Of a DNA stretch of 64,000 bases, positions 34,760 through 46,578 are shown one piece after another. The notes beneath the pieces were generated by a model. That model ran no database searches and was not told the DNA's origin. It saw only the letters and a program-made list of their open reading frames with translations. Each line of letters begins with the position of its first letter. Position 1 is the stretch's first letter. The translations under genes were made by a program, and so were the position numbers. This DNA is from Abelmoschus esculentus (Eukaryota; Streptophyta; Magnoliopsida; Malvales; Malvaceae): positions 4,343,001-4,407,000 of the forward strand of contig JAUCBN010000043.1 of the NCBI GenBank assembly GCA_035048815.1, read 5' to 3'.

Positions 34760-37700
34760 TTACACACTTGGTTCGAGGCTCTGAAGAACCAATTCGGAAT
34801 CAACTTTCTTATAGTTCCTCTTCTTTTTGAGGGAGAAAGGTTGGAGAAAGTATCGGGATAAGCGGCTTAACGGATCCTGCAGACCTTCCATCTCGTAGTG
34901 TCCAAACCGCCAATCTCTTTCAATAAAAGGCCGCTGTGTAGGTTCATCAAGGCCGCCTATCAAACCGAAATGACAAAAGAAATTAGAATACAAATATTAC
35001 TTTTTGGATCTTGGAATTTTGAGAAAAAAGAAAAAAGAAAACCATCAACAGAAAATATGAATCATGTCGGATTTTGCAATTTATAACAAAAATCCAGCTT
35101 GTGCCTCCAAAAGGTCATTTTCAAGTGACTAGTTGAGACATGTAGTGAGCAATAAGCATGCAAGATAGTATTCTGACATTCATATAATGTATTTAAGGTT
35201 GTGTCAATGGCCTTCCTACATTTATTCATTATTCAACTTTAGAAATCAAAATCAAGAGCAACCTCATTCAATGCTCATCAAAATCATATCGTCTTTCAAC
35301 CTCATTCACCCTTAACTGGGTTGCAAACCCAACAGTATCAATCAACTTACGCTGTATATCGCAAGAACAAATGTCAAGTATAAGCAATTACCATAACCAT
35401 GCAAATAAGGAGCCGGTATTGTACCTGCATACATCAATCCTTGGTTATTAACTTCCCGATAGAAAGGTCTTGTTTGCTTCTCTTTAGCAGCTTTTTGAAG
35501 TTCATTCCATGCTCTTTCCCTGTCTTCACGTGTAATTTTTCCTGTGGTCACCACCTAAAATCAACGTGGATTATGATGTTTCAGTAAATATACATAAGAG
35601 TAGCATTGGGAAGGCCAATTATGGAATTTCCTAGAGGGAACGATAATAACCTTTGAAAAGAGGTGATATGAAGGACGTGGGATTCGAGCAAGGCCATTGG
35701 CACGATCAACAGCTACAAGTCCAAACTTAGGACCATAGCCATCAGCCCATTCCCAGTTGTCGGAAACAGTCCAAAACAGGTAACCGATCACAGGGACACC
35801 CTGTAATACACCAGAGGATCAGTGCTCTGTTCTATAACTAAATAATTTCAGGAAATCAACTTCCGGATTCCCTAAAATTTAAAGCCAAACCTTGAGCATT
35901 GCTGCATAAACAGCAAGCAGATGTTCTAAAAGATAAGGCCTACGGATAATATCTGTCTCATCAGCTACCCCATTCTCCGTAATGATGAAGGGGACCTTAA
36001 GGTGTTTGTATCTTTCATGGAACTCTAGTAATAGACGAAATAGACCATCTGGATAAACCCCTCGCCCTGATTCACTGTACTCATCAGTCTCTACAAGCTT
36101 CAGTCCAGCACCAGATATCACTTCCTGACCAGCAGAAGAACAAGGTCTAAAGGTTTATATGTTAAGAATAATACATTGCTTTGTTAACAGGAAATTTAAT
36201 TTTAAAAAAAAAGTCAAATGACAAATGAGAAAAAGGAACCTGCCCATAGTAGTTTATGCCTATAAAATCCAGCTTGTCACATATACTATCCACATATGGA
36301 AAAAGGGTGAGAGAATTGGCCAACGTAACAGCAGCAACATCAAAGAGACCATATGGTCGTGTAAATGATACATTATGTGCTACTCCAACAACTGGTTTTG
36401 ATGATGGGCTGCAGAAATTAAATAGTAATTGGAATGTCATACATTTGGAGAAAATATGTTAAACAGGTAAGGGTATGCATGATTTCTCAAACACCAAAAA
36501 GATACAACTTGTTGGGAATTAATGAGTTTTTTTTTATTTTTACAAAATTCCTTTTCATAGATCTTCACAAGGAAGAAAAACCTTTGGTCATGGATATAGG
36601 TATAGGCCTTTGAATGTGCAATGGCCATCCAATGCAAGGCCTGTCTAAAAACGCCAGTTGGTAGAGCAGAAGTGGCAACCTCCAGCAAATCAGGATGACC
36701 ACCGGGCCAAGCACCCGCACAATAAGTAAGCATACAGAAGACATGAGGTTCATTGAATGTTACCCAATAGTCAACCATATCTGATAAGTTGTTGACAACA
36801 AGCCTGCACGATATACACAAGGAGCTATAAAATTGGTAGGACATACAAAAACTTGAAGTTCCTACAATGAAACTAGCATAAAGCGGCTCTAATGAAATAT
36901 GAAGTAGCATCCTAATCTATCTGTCGAATGGTCTGAGCTAAAGTTCAGATAAGAACAACAACCTGTTGAATTCTTAACACTCTCTTTACCTAGTAACTAT
37001 AAGTTTTTAACTCCGGCAATTTACCTTAGTTACATGGAAGAAAAGTATGTGAGGAGATGCAAAAATGTAGAACAGAAACTACTTCTTGAGAGAAAACTTA
37101 CTTGGTAAACTCAATGAAGTAATCAACAGTTTTCTCCAGCTTCCACCCACCATAATCACCAGCCCATGGGGGCAGTGAGTGGTGAAACAGTGTGAGCATC
37201 ACCTTCATTCCATTAGACCGAATTCCGCTTATTATCCATTTATATCGCTCCAGTGCTGCATAATTGACCTAGAAAGGAGCACCATACAACATACCTAAAT
37301 ACGAACTCACTTGAGTTGAATATAAGAAATCAAGGCATTTTGATGTAATTCAGGTGTCTTAAATTTGAGCAACAATTACTTCTTATAGATGGAAAGACTC
37401 TTTCACCCTTTTAGCACCCAAAAGATAGCCTACTAGTTTCCCTTTTGATTATCTTTTAGTTACTGAAATCCAAGGATCCCTTAACAGTCATAGCAGGTAG
37501 AAAGGGTACCCCTGTGTTGTATGAATGCGCATGAGAGAGAGAGAGAGAATAGGGGATATTTAAGCAATGGTCAAGCATTTGAGTTATCACCATAACTTTT
37601 TCTCTTGCCAAACTATGGTCAAACAAATGGATTTCAGTTGCACACCAAACCAAAATTCAATCCAAAGTCAGTTGCAATGAATCACCTTAACTTGGCATGC

Positions 37701-38984
37701 TAAGCTCACGTACCATTTGTGACTTTTTCTGCCTATATAATGAAAAACAGAAACAAAATACGTGAACACCAATATTGCATACAGGAAGTAGCATCAAACT
37801 TACAGCATCCTTGATCCCATTAACTGGCTCCTTTGGCATGATACGACTCCAGTCTATTCCCATCCGAAAGATACTGATGCCAGTATCTTTAGCCAGCTGC
37901 AGCTCTGTCTCAGGATCAGACCAAAATTTTAATCTCTCCTCCCTGAAACAATTAAAGCAATTCATTTCTAACCTTGTAAAACAATCAGTGAGGAGTAAGA
38001 AGAACCTTTCCTGTAATAAAGGAATCATTTATCAGATAATAAGGCTTACGGATGAGGCACATTGTGCCATGCTGCTACATTATGATGGCATTCCTCCATG
38101 GAAGCAGTCTCTTTTCCTTCTTCAATCTCATCCTCCACAAACTTGTGTAACCCTCTTATCATGGCCTCCATAGCAACCTTAAGAGGCTTCTTCTTCTTCT
38201 TGCTAGACTCATTCGTATCTGACGGAGCTTGATGCGAACCACCATCAGCAGCAACACCCATCACTGCATCAGCTTCCACTGGATCATCACTTGTTTCTGA
38301 TTTATGACAAGGATTTTCTTCTGCAAACTGTAGCCAAGCATCATTGAGCCTGTCTTCCACATGTGCCGGCGCTGTTGCTAATCCAAAGAAAAAACTATTT
38401 TCCTCCTCACCTAAACACATAGAGATCACAAAGCACCTAACATTATCAACAATCATATGGAAACTAAATGCCTACATTTATCACGTAACTAATAAATACT
38501 AACTCTATTGTATACTTTAAGTTAAAAAGTTTTTCCCCTTGCTCTCTAAAAGAATTGGAAAAGTATTTCCAATATAATAAAGAGTTTTATTTTCCTCCTT
38601 CCTTTCAATCAAAGATTGACATATCCAAAAATATAATAAATAGAAGCAAACAACTCTATAAACAAGTGTTTCTCTCATACACTCGGAGAGTTTCACTCTA
38701 ATTCTCTAAATATACACAAATGAAGCTCAGAAGCTATACAGATGATCAATACTTCTTAAATCAGTCAAAGGAAAAGAAATTTTAGGGTTTTGTTGAGTGT
38801 TTACTTATTTACCATTGACATTGAAATCAGCAAGATTCTCAGAGGATTCATCGATGGGAGAGTCGAAGCGCCGGAGATACTTTTTCCGGTAACGCGAGAA
38901 AGAGAAAGCATTTGCAGCGATGGAAATCGTCACGATGATTCCGGCGAGCTTCGTCGCCGAAAGAAACAAGGCCGTTAACGCCAT
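34760..38984 (-). CDS. SFR2: SFR2 galactolipid:galactolipid galactosyltransferase (GH1 family)
   Basis: Ten exons on the minus strand give 646 residues: 38984-38813, 38410-38050, 37942-37804, 37268-37102, 36803-36582, 36408-36240, 36124-35891, 35800-35651, 35554-35425, 34956-34760. A hydrophobic N-terminal segment (about 5-30) anchors it in the chloroplast outer envelope. The SFR2-specific blocks FFFGLATAPAHVEDRL, GWKLEKTVDYFIEFT, SGAGLKLVETDEYSESGRG and DPLSRLSRY are present. The GH1 acid/base Glu298 is in TFNEPH and the nucleophile Glu460 in ITENG. SFR2 moves galactose between monogalactosyl lipids, making oligogalactolipids and DAG that stabilise chloroplast membranes during freezing. Arabidopsis SFR2 is 622 residues; the extra length is in a Lys/Glu-rich insert near residues 90-160. 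That region carries a KKKKK run and a SKK stretch and is variable in the family. All catalytic residues seen are intact. Confidence 0.96.
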
Positions 38985-41649
38985 TATCGTGTGTTGAAAA
39001 GACTGAGAGTTTAGAGTTTGCAATGGAGTGGTTCATTCTTGGTTGAGACATGATCCGTGACTTGGACAGACGAGATTCACCCACGTGGCATATCTCAAAA
39101 TTGGGATAATAAGGAGGACCAAAGAAGGATAATGCCGTGCACGTAAGGATTTTTACGTTTTGGTTTTTCAAGCGACGTGACAGTTTTATGTTGACGGTAT
39201 AATTAATTTGATCGGTGATCAAAATAAATTAATTATAATTAAATTAATTAAAATTTTTAAAACTTTAATCAATTAAAATTAAATTATTTATAATCAAACT
39301 AAAATTATTTTGATTAATTCTTTAATTAATTATAATTTATTATAAATTTTGAGTAAATTATATAATCAATAAATAAATTACGTACAAATAATCTTTTAAT
39401 CACTAAACTTTATTTTATACTAATTTAATATTAATAAAAAAATTAATTGATTAATCCGATTAAAATCGAGTTTATATTTTGTATTTTATTTTGAATTTAC
39501 GTATGGCCAGATTGATTCGGGCTCTCCTCATCTCAAATGATCTATTTTCAATTGAAAAATTAGTAAACTAATAAAATTTATAATTTTATAATTAAATTTA
39601 GATAAAATAACTATTTAATTTATTTAAACTATATTAAGAGAAAATACCATGAGCTACATGGTTTACGTACCGGTAGGTTTAATTTAAAGTATTTTTCTCG
39701 AATAGAAGTCACTAATTTTATTAAATGAGAAAATATCTAATATTACAATAATGATTTACAATTATCATTGTAAATTAAATATATAAATTGGATTTTTTTT
39801 AAACTAGCACTTTAGATCATACAAGAACCATACACAAAAAAAAGTTAAAAAAAAAAACTCATCGAAAGACTGAATCGAAAAAATAGACACGAAAAAATCT
39901 AACCGCATCGGTAAACGAATCACAAAAGGGGGTTAATCTATTGAAAGACAATCGAGAATCGTAAATTAGAGCTGAGCGTCGCGATAAACTATACACGAAC
40001 ACAAACCGCGTATCCAAATTCAATCTGAGGGTTCAAAGCAAGAAAGATCACCATATAACAAATAAGTGTCATCTTATCAGTCGTGACATTTTCAGATCCA
40101 ACCTTATAAAAGAAATGTGTCAAACGGCAGAAAAAAACGAATCAAAAGATAAAGTAGATCGTACCACAAGAACAAAATAATTTATTAAAACTAACAAATA
40201 ATATAAATAAAACGATAGATTCTGACGATCGACGACCAATATTTAAATTTATGACATCATCGACACTTAAAAGAAAAGGGAGATTACAATTTCTATGCTT
40301 TGAGAGAAAAGAAATTTAGGGTTTTTTTTTTATTTAAAATGAATCTTCACTCATATGCACTGCTAATTTATTTTAAAAATAAAATTTTCAAGTAAAAATT
40401 TAATTGAAAAAATATGATATAAAAAATTGATAAAATCAATAATTTTTAGTGATTGATCTCATGAATACGTGATAAGACTTACCTATAATATAATTTTTTT
40501 AAGGTAGCATTATACTTACATTATCAAATAGTATTTATTAAATTTTGTGAAATTTTTATTTTTAATTAAAAAATAGAATCATAAATCACCCCAATTTAGA
40601 TAAAGGAATTTTCGTAACCCAACTTAGCCCAAACTTTTTAAAGAATTTAGTGGTTGGTTTTTAAGACAATTTATTAAAAAATAAATAAAAAGAAAAATCA
40701 TATTATAAAGTTGATTTATTATATTATTTAAAATTTTAATTATAAAAATTATTAATTTTAATTAAATTTTGTATTATAATTTTATTAAGTGATTTTTTAC
40801 TCATTTATCGTAAATTAAAAAAAATTATCGAATTAAAATTTAATTCATAAAAATATAATATAAAAAATTATTAAAATAGATAATTTTTATTAATTGAGAT
40901 AATAAATGATATGATAAATCGTACTTATAATATAGTTTCTCGAATAAACTACATTAATGACAATCTAAAGAAATATTTTAACCATAATACTTTTAATTAT
41001 GTCAATAAGATCAATTAAATATTTAAATAATATCAATAAATTCACTTACCATTAAGACTTACATAAGAAGTTGACACGATAGTTAATGAAAGATTATTTA
41101 ATTATATATTTAATCTTTATTAATTACATAATCTATTATTTTATTTATATTTTTAATTTAATAAATTTAATCTTTTAATCAAACAATAACACATGTCATC
41201 TGTAACAAATGTTAGGTATATATTATTATATAATTAAAAGATTAAATTTATAAAAGTAAATTAAAATTATGATTAAATTAATAAAATATATAAATAATAA
41301 AAATTAATTATATAATTATTTAATTTTTATTAATTACCTTCTCTGTTAAATTTTAATAACTAATGACTTAATTAATATATGGTGGTCAAAGTAGAACGTT
41401 CCTATAATCAAGTGCTCATTCATATACTTTATCTTATAATAAATAATTAGGAAAGTGCTAGTATTTTCTTTTCTTTTCTTTTCCCCCAAACACGAGGGAA
41501 ACAGACCGAACCTACTTATGATTCCCTTACCCCTACACTACCTCACCAACGAACGTCACCGCCTCAACCGTCAACCATTCTGGAACTTTATAACTCTTCA
41601 TCTCAGACCCTTTTCCTCTCCAACCATACTCCGTCAATGCCCTGAATCC
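38985..41649. other. AT-rich intergenic DNA with MITE relics
   Basis: Divergent promoter space between SFR2 (minus) and the carrier gene (plus). Two segments, about 40440-40510 and 40860-40945, share AATAATTTTTA-TGATTGA(T/G)ATC-ATGAATA-CGTGAT with the element at 57356-57616 and look like decayed copies. No gene seen. Confidence 0.45.
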
Positions 41650-43774
41650 ATGGCGTTGGAAACCGACTCGCTCACTCCCCAAAAACTATCCCTTGCCGAT
41701 ACTGAGGTCGACTGGGCAAGGTATTCCAAATATGCTTTCAACTATGATCCTTACTAAACCATAAACTCTGTTTCAATGCTTAAACTGACTTGTATATTGT
41801 TGGGGGACATTCAGGTTGGACAAGACAAGATTTCATGTGATCGGAGCTGTCCTTTTCACCCTGCAGCAAGGACTAATACATCCGACGGCTGTCGTCAAGA
41901 CAAGAATGCAAGTAGCTGATTCTCGGGTCGCTCATACACCTGGGATGCTGGTCTTTAAGCATATACTGAGAAATGATGGTATCACCGGTATTTTTCGAGG
42001 TTTTGGAACTTCAGCCATTGGATCATTGCCTGGTAGGGTTCTGGCTTTGACGTCCCTTGAAATGTCAAAAGATTTAATTTTGAAGTATACCCAAGGCTGG
42101 AATATGCCTGAAACAACGCGTGTTGGCCTTGCAAATGGGGTGGCAGGCTTGTTTTCCAGCTTAATCTCTTCCCTCTACTTTGTGCCATTGGATGTGGTAG
42201 GTCATTCCATTCTGTTCATCTTTGGATAATGAGAATACAAATATGGTTATCCAATAGTTTATTTGCTTGCTAATTAATGATGCATTATCAGATATGTCAG
42301 AGACTTATGGTGCAAGGGCTCCCTGGAGCAACATTTTACACTGACCCTTTTGATGTCACCCGTAAAGTGATCAAAGCCGAAGGATTTTGTGGCTTGTATC
42401 GAGGTTTCGGATTAACAGCTTTGACTAACTCCCCAGCAACTGCACTTTGGTGGGGTGCCTATGGTGCTGCCCAACGTATCATTTGGAGGTAAACTAAATA
42501 CTGGGAAATAACTATCATTATTAACTGCTATAATGACTTTGCTTATGCCTATTCATCTATAGGAGCTTGGATTATAGAGATGACTCAGAGAAGAAGCCCT
42601 CTCATGTGGAGATGGTATCCGTGCAGGCCACTGCAGGAATGGTAGCTGGTGCTTGTTGCTCTGTTATCACCACTCCCATTGACACTGTAAAGACACGGTT
42701 GCAGGTAACATTTTGTTTGCTTTCTATTGCATCCCTGCATCCTTCATAGGGAAATTAAGAGAGATGCGAACTTTATCTTTGGCATATGGTGTAACTGGTT
42801 TCTTTTATATTGAAATATTATGACTGATTTTGGACATTGGTTATTTTTCCTTCGGAGTTCGGCCTTTTTTTAATCGCCACTCCTCTGGATATTGTAAAGA
42901 CACAGCTATTGGTATTGATTTGTCTACTTCTATTGAATTGCTACATCCTTCATAAGGAAGTTAAGACTTAAGAGAGGGATTTAACTTTGTCTATCTTGGG
43001 CATGTGATGCAACTGGTTTCTCATTGAAATATGATGACTGACTCGGACATCGATTATTCTCCCTTTGGCCTTTATCTTTATATCACCACTCCTATTGACA
43101 CTGTAAAGATACGGCTACAAGTATCAACTTATCTACTTATCTACAACTTATCAACTTATCTACTAAGAGAGATATGAACTTTGGCTATCTTGGGTAGTAT
43201 GATGCAGATTGCAATATATTGACTGATTTTGGACCTCCATTATTTGTTCTTTGCCCTTCTTTTTGTTCAAGGTCATGGATGATTATGGTGCAGCGAGACC
43301 ATCAGTACTCAAGACTACAAAGACACTCTTCAAGCAAGATGGCTGGTGGGGTTTCTACAGGGGGTTTGGTCCTCGATTCCTGAACATGTCACTTTATGGA
43401 ACTACAATGATTGTTACGTATGAACTGATAAGTATGTCAACCTTTGTATCGACTCGTTTTGTTATTGGCAATCTAGAACTTGATTGTAGGCATGTGTTCT
43501 CATTTTGTTCCCTGCCATGGTAGAGTAATTTGAAGTAACAATGTTTTATTGATAAAACTTGGCATTTGAATACCTATACATTATCGATATTGTTTCTACA
43601 GGGGATTTGGTCTCTGGTTCCTAAATATTTCACTTTATGGAACTACAAAGACTGTCACCTATATGCTCTGATAAAAGGGTTATTGACCAGTACATTCGAA
43701 GCATTTTTTAGCTTTGTCTAACCTGTTATGTCTCTCTTTTTTTGGCAGAGAGGTTATCTATAAAGAACATTTGA
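41650..43774 (+). CDS. mitochondrial carrier family protein (SLC25A44-like)
   Basis: Six exons give 325 residues: 41650-41720, 41815-42196, 42292-42488, 42563-42704, 43272-43431, 43749-43774. Three carrier repeats are visible, each with a Px(D/E)xx(K/R)-type motif: PTAVVKTRMQ (acidic residue replaced by Ala, as in relatives), PLDVICQRL and PIDTVKTRLQ. Each is followed by a GxxGxYRGFG-type motif (GIFRGFG, GLYRGFG, GFYRGFG). The closest family I recall is Arabidopsis At5g15640, related to human SLC25A44, an amino-acid carrier; the substrate in plants is not settled. It should sit in the inner mitochondrial membrane. The frame continues upstream of the chosen ATG without a stop to 41455, but carriers normally lack presequences and MALETDSL fits relatives. 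The last exon codes for nine residues only. Confidence 0.92.
42666..43120 (+). repeat. decayed 208-bp tandem triplication carrying the end of carrier exon 4
   Basis: The exon 4 end coding TPIDTVKTRLQ begins at 42666. Degenerate copies start at 42873 (ATCGCCACTCCTCTGGATATTG) and 43082 (ATCACCACTCCTATTGACAC), spaced 207 and 209 bases. The intron sequence after each copy is also repeated (CTACTTCTATTGAATTGCTACATCC; AACTGGTTTCT; ATTATGACTGA). The second and third copies lack a good donor site and appear to be pseudo-exons inside intron 4. Confidence 0.85.
43597..43679 (+). pseudogene. decayed copy of the end of carrier exon 5
   Basis: CTACAGGGGATTTGG and CACTTTATGGAACTACAAAG repeat the end of exon 5 (43355-43431) 240 bases downstream, inside intron 5. 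Small changes put it out of use: the copy ends ATATGCTCTGATAAAAG and has no donor like the GTATGT of the real exon. Confidence 0.85.
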
Positions 43775-45265
43775 TGCTCTTCAACTGAGGATCTGATCCT
43801 GGGAACTCGATTTTTTTACTTCATCCGAGGCATTTCAGACATGGAATGAAGGTTTGTATTCTTTTGACTTAACTTTTCTTTGTATGACAAAAGAAAAGGA
43901 ATGTGGATGGCAAATAATGATGATACTGTAGTGTGTAGAGTTTCACTTTCAACTATGTAGCTCTGAATGATAGTCTAATGATGCTAATTGATTATAGCCG
44001 CTGTAACTCGAAAAAGGTCGAAAAATGATGCAAAGGGTTCCTTTTGTTCCCTTCTCCCATTGCCAGGAGAAAGTGTAAATTTTGTTATCCTCCCTTGTGC
44101 GTTGTAGTAACTGAGATGCAGAACAGCATTCCTTAATCTCTTCTTTGTCTGTAAGGACTGCTAAACATGTTAATGGCAGTCGAGTTTTTGGATAAGTAGA
44201 CCGAATCCTAAAAGTATTTGGATCACAAATCTAACAAACACAATCTCAAAGTACCAAATCATCAAAAGAACTAATATGAAATTGGAAGCATTATTTTTTA
44301 TAAAATAAAGGTTAGATTAGGATCGTGAAATTTGAGACTGAACGATCATATCGATGGTGACATCCTTCACTGACGAACAATTGGATTTATTTTTGATTAT
44401 AAATCATTTTTATATTAAATAATAATAATAAACATCATATCAAAATAATAATAAAATAATATATCAAAATAATAATAAAATAATTTAAAGTGACCAAAAC
44501 ATAAGTATTTTTTTTTAAAAGTTCAAGGGTTTATTAGACTCTTAATCCATAATTTTATAATATGTACTTTTTATTAAGAGAATGTTTAGATTATTTGGCT
44601 AAACTATAGATTCTAATTATGGTGGGTTGTTTTGGTGACCTAGTATGATATTTTGAATCTTTTAAATAGATAGGGTTGAATCATAGTATTATAAATTATA
44701 GGTTAAAACATAATTTATTTCAGAGAATTATTTAGTAAATCAATAAAAATTATATGTAAACCGATGATCAAAAGCATGAGCGAAATTATATAAGATAAAG
44801 TGTAACAATTATCCCTCACCTTCAATTTTTTTATCCTTTTATATACAAGTTTTTTAAAAAAATAATTGTTGCATGTTATTTTCTTGAGGATCATGCATCT
44901 GATTACACATGTTATGTTATACTTGTATGATGTCTGAGAGAGATATTAATATATTAACAAATTTTGATATTTTTCTAACTTCGTCTTTGATCCAAAACAA
45001 TCATAAACAAAAAACTAAGATTAGGAGTTAGGACATTAATATGCAAAGAGAAATATTAAAACCGGCTAGCGTATCGATATATTTTTCAGATTAAATATAA
45101 CATAATATATGTAATCAGACTGATGAGCCACTCTATGCATGATCCTCGAGAAAATTCACATGCAACCATTCTTGTCTTTGACAATATTTAAAGACTGCTT
45201 TTAGAACCAAAATATCATTAACAATTTGTTGAGGAAAAATTAGTTATCGAAAATTTTAAAAAATA
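43775..45265. other. carrier 3' flank and AT-rich spacer
   Basis: 43775-44200 is probably the carrier 3' untranslated region. Nothing else recognised. Confidence 0.45.
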
Positions 45266-45269
45266 TTGT

Positions 45270-45545
45270 TGTTTAAAATTAATTTTAAGGTTTTAGGGAA
45301 TTTGAGAAATAATTGGGGAATTAGACCAATTGTTACAGTAATAAAAGGATCTCGTCACTTTCTCTTGGCGGAATAAATTAAATGAATCAACAATACCTCG
45401 TCATCTCTTCTTGGCGTGGTTCAGGAAGAGAAAGAAGACCTCGCCAACAAAAGGTGACGAGATTCTTTTATTACTGTAGTAATTGACCTACTTTCTCAAT
45501 TATTTTTCAAACATCTCTATAATATTAAAAATAAACTTAAACCTC
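45270..45545. mobile_element. TIR element with a GC-richer core
   Basis: An inverted pair of about 80 bases: TACAGTAATAAAAGGATCTC on the left and GAGATTCTTTTATTACTGTA on the right, extended outwards by GAGAAATAATTGGGGA against TCTCAATTATTTTTC. The centre holds CTTGGCG repeated as direct and inverted copies. Ends and target duplication not resolved. Confidence 0.6.
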
Positions 45546-45654
45546 TATCTTTCTCAAAATTAGCTCAGAGAATCAAGAAGTGCGACCACCCGCTCAAGTA
45601 CTAGAGCGTATTGAACTTACTGTGCTGCTGTTTTCTCATTAGGCTTGTTTTCTG

Positions 45655-46196
45655 TAGAGATGGCAATGGATCGGATTTGGATCGGACTTTATAAAATCTA
45701 AGTTCAATCCAATTAATAATCGGACTTTTAAAAAAATCTAAGTCCGAATCCAAATCCATTTACATAAATCCAAATCCAATCCAATAAAAATTTAAAATCC
45801 AAATCCAAAAGTCCAAATTCAATTATTTTTTTGAGTAATAACTTAAATAAATATTTTTAAATAAAAAAATTGTTTTATCAAACAAATATTTTAAATTTAT
45901 AGCACAAACAAATCTCAACAAATATTACAATCCAATATAAAACAAATTAAAGTAACAATTCAAACTTTTTAAATATAAAATTTTTAAATATTTTTATTCG
46001 AGTTTATATATGGATCGGATTCATATCGGATATGGATTTGGAATGAATTCGGATCGGATCATGGCAATATCCATATCCGATCCACCTCCTATTATGACTC
46101 GGACATTATTTTTAGATTCGGATTCGAAATTTTTTTAATCGGATCTAGATCCAATTTTTTTCTTCGGATCGAATTCGGATTATATTACCATCCCTA
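45655..46196. mobile_element. hAT-type MITE (GGATCGGAT-rich)
   Basis: Ends are TAGAGATGGCAAT and, reversed, TAGGGATGGTAAT: 11 of 13 match. The bases outside are GTTTTCTG (45647-45654) and ATTTTCTG (46197-46204), an 8-bp target duplication with one change. The 542-bp interior is built of GGATCGGAT and AATCCAAATCC words like the element at 14179. Non-coding. Confidence 0.75.
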
Positions 46197-46578
46197 ATTT
46201 TCTGTTAATCATTTGTGAACATTTTATGATGTCTCCTCCCTGCTGTTGATTTCCTTGCATCATATTCATATGAGAAACCAGAAAACATCTTCATCTATAA
46301 ACTAAAGGAAGAATTTTGATATTTGATACAGAGATCATTTCTCCATGTCTTTGGAGAGAGTCTGAGTCTCATGGGAGGAAAATAAATTACATAGTATCAC
46401 AGGACTATAAACAACACTCAACATTCTAAAGTACCTTATATTGGTGTACCTACAGACGCAATTATTATTATTATTTGGTTTCATTCTATGAAAATTTTAA
46501 GAAAAAAATGATAGAAAACAAAGATGGGTAGTAAACTTCAGCAGCAGCAGCTAAACATGGATGTGATCTGTTGTGATG

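Noticed and set aside
39180..39480. AATTAATT-rich stretch that seems to fold
   Set aside because: Pairing is explained by low-complexity A/T words, with no defined ends.
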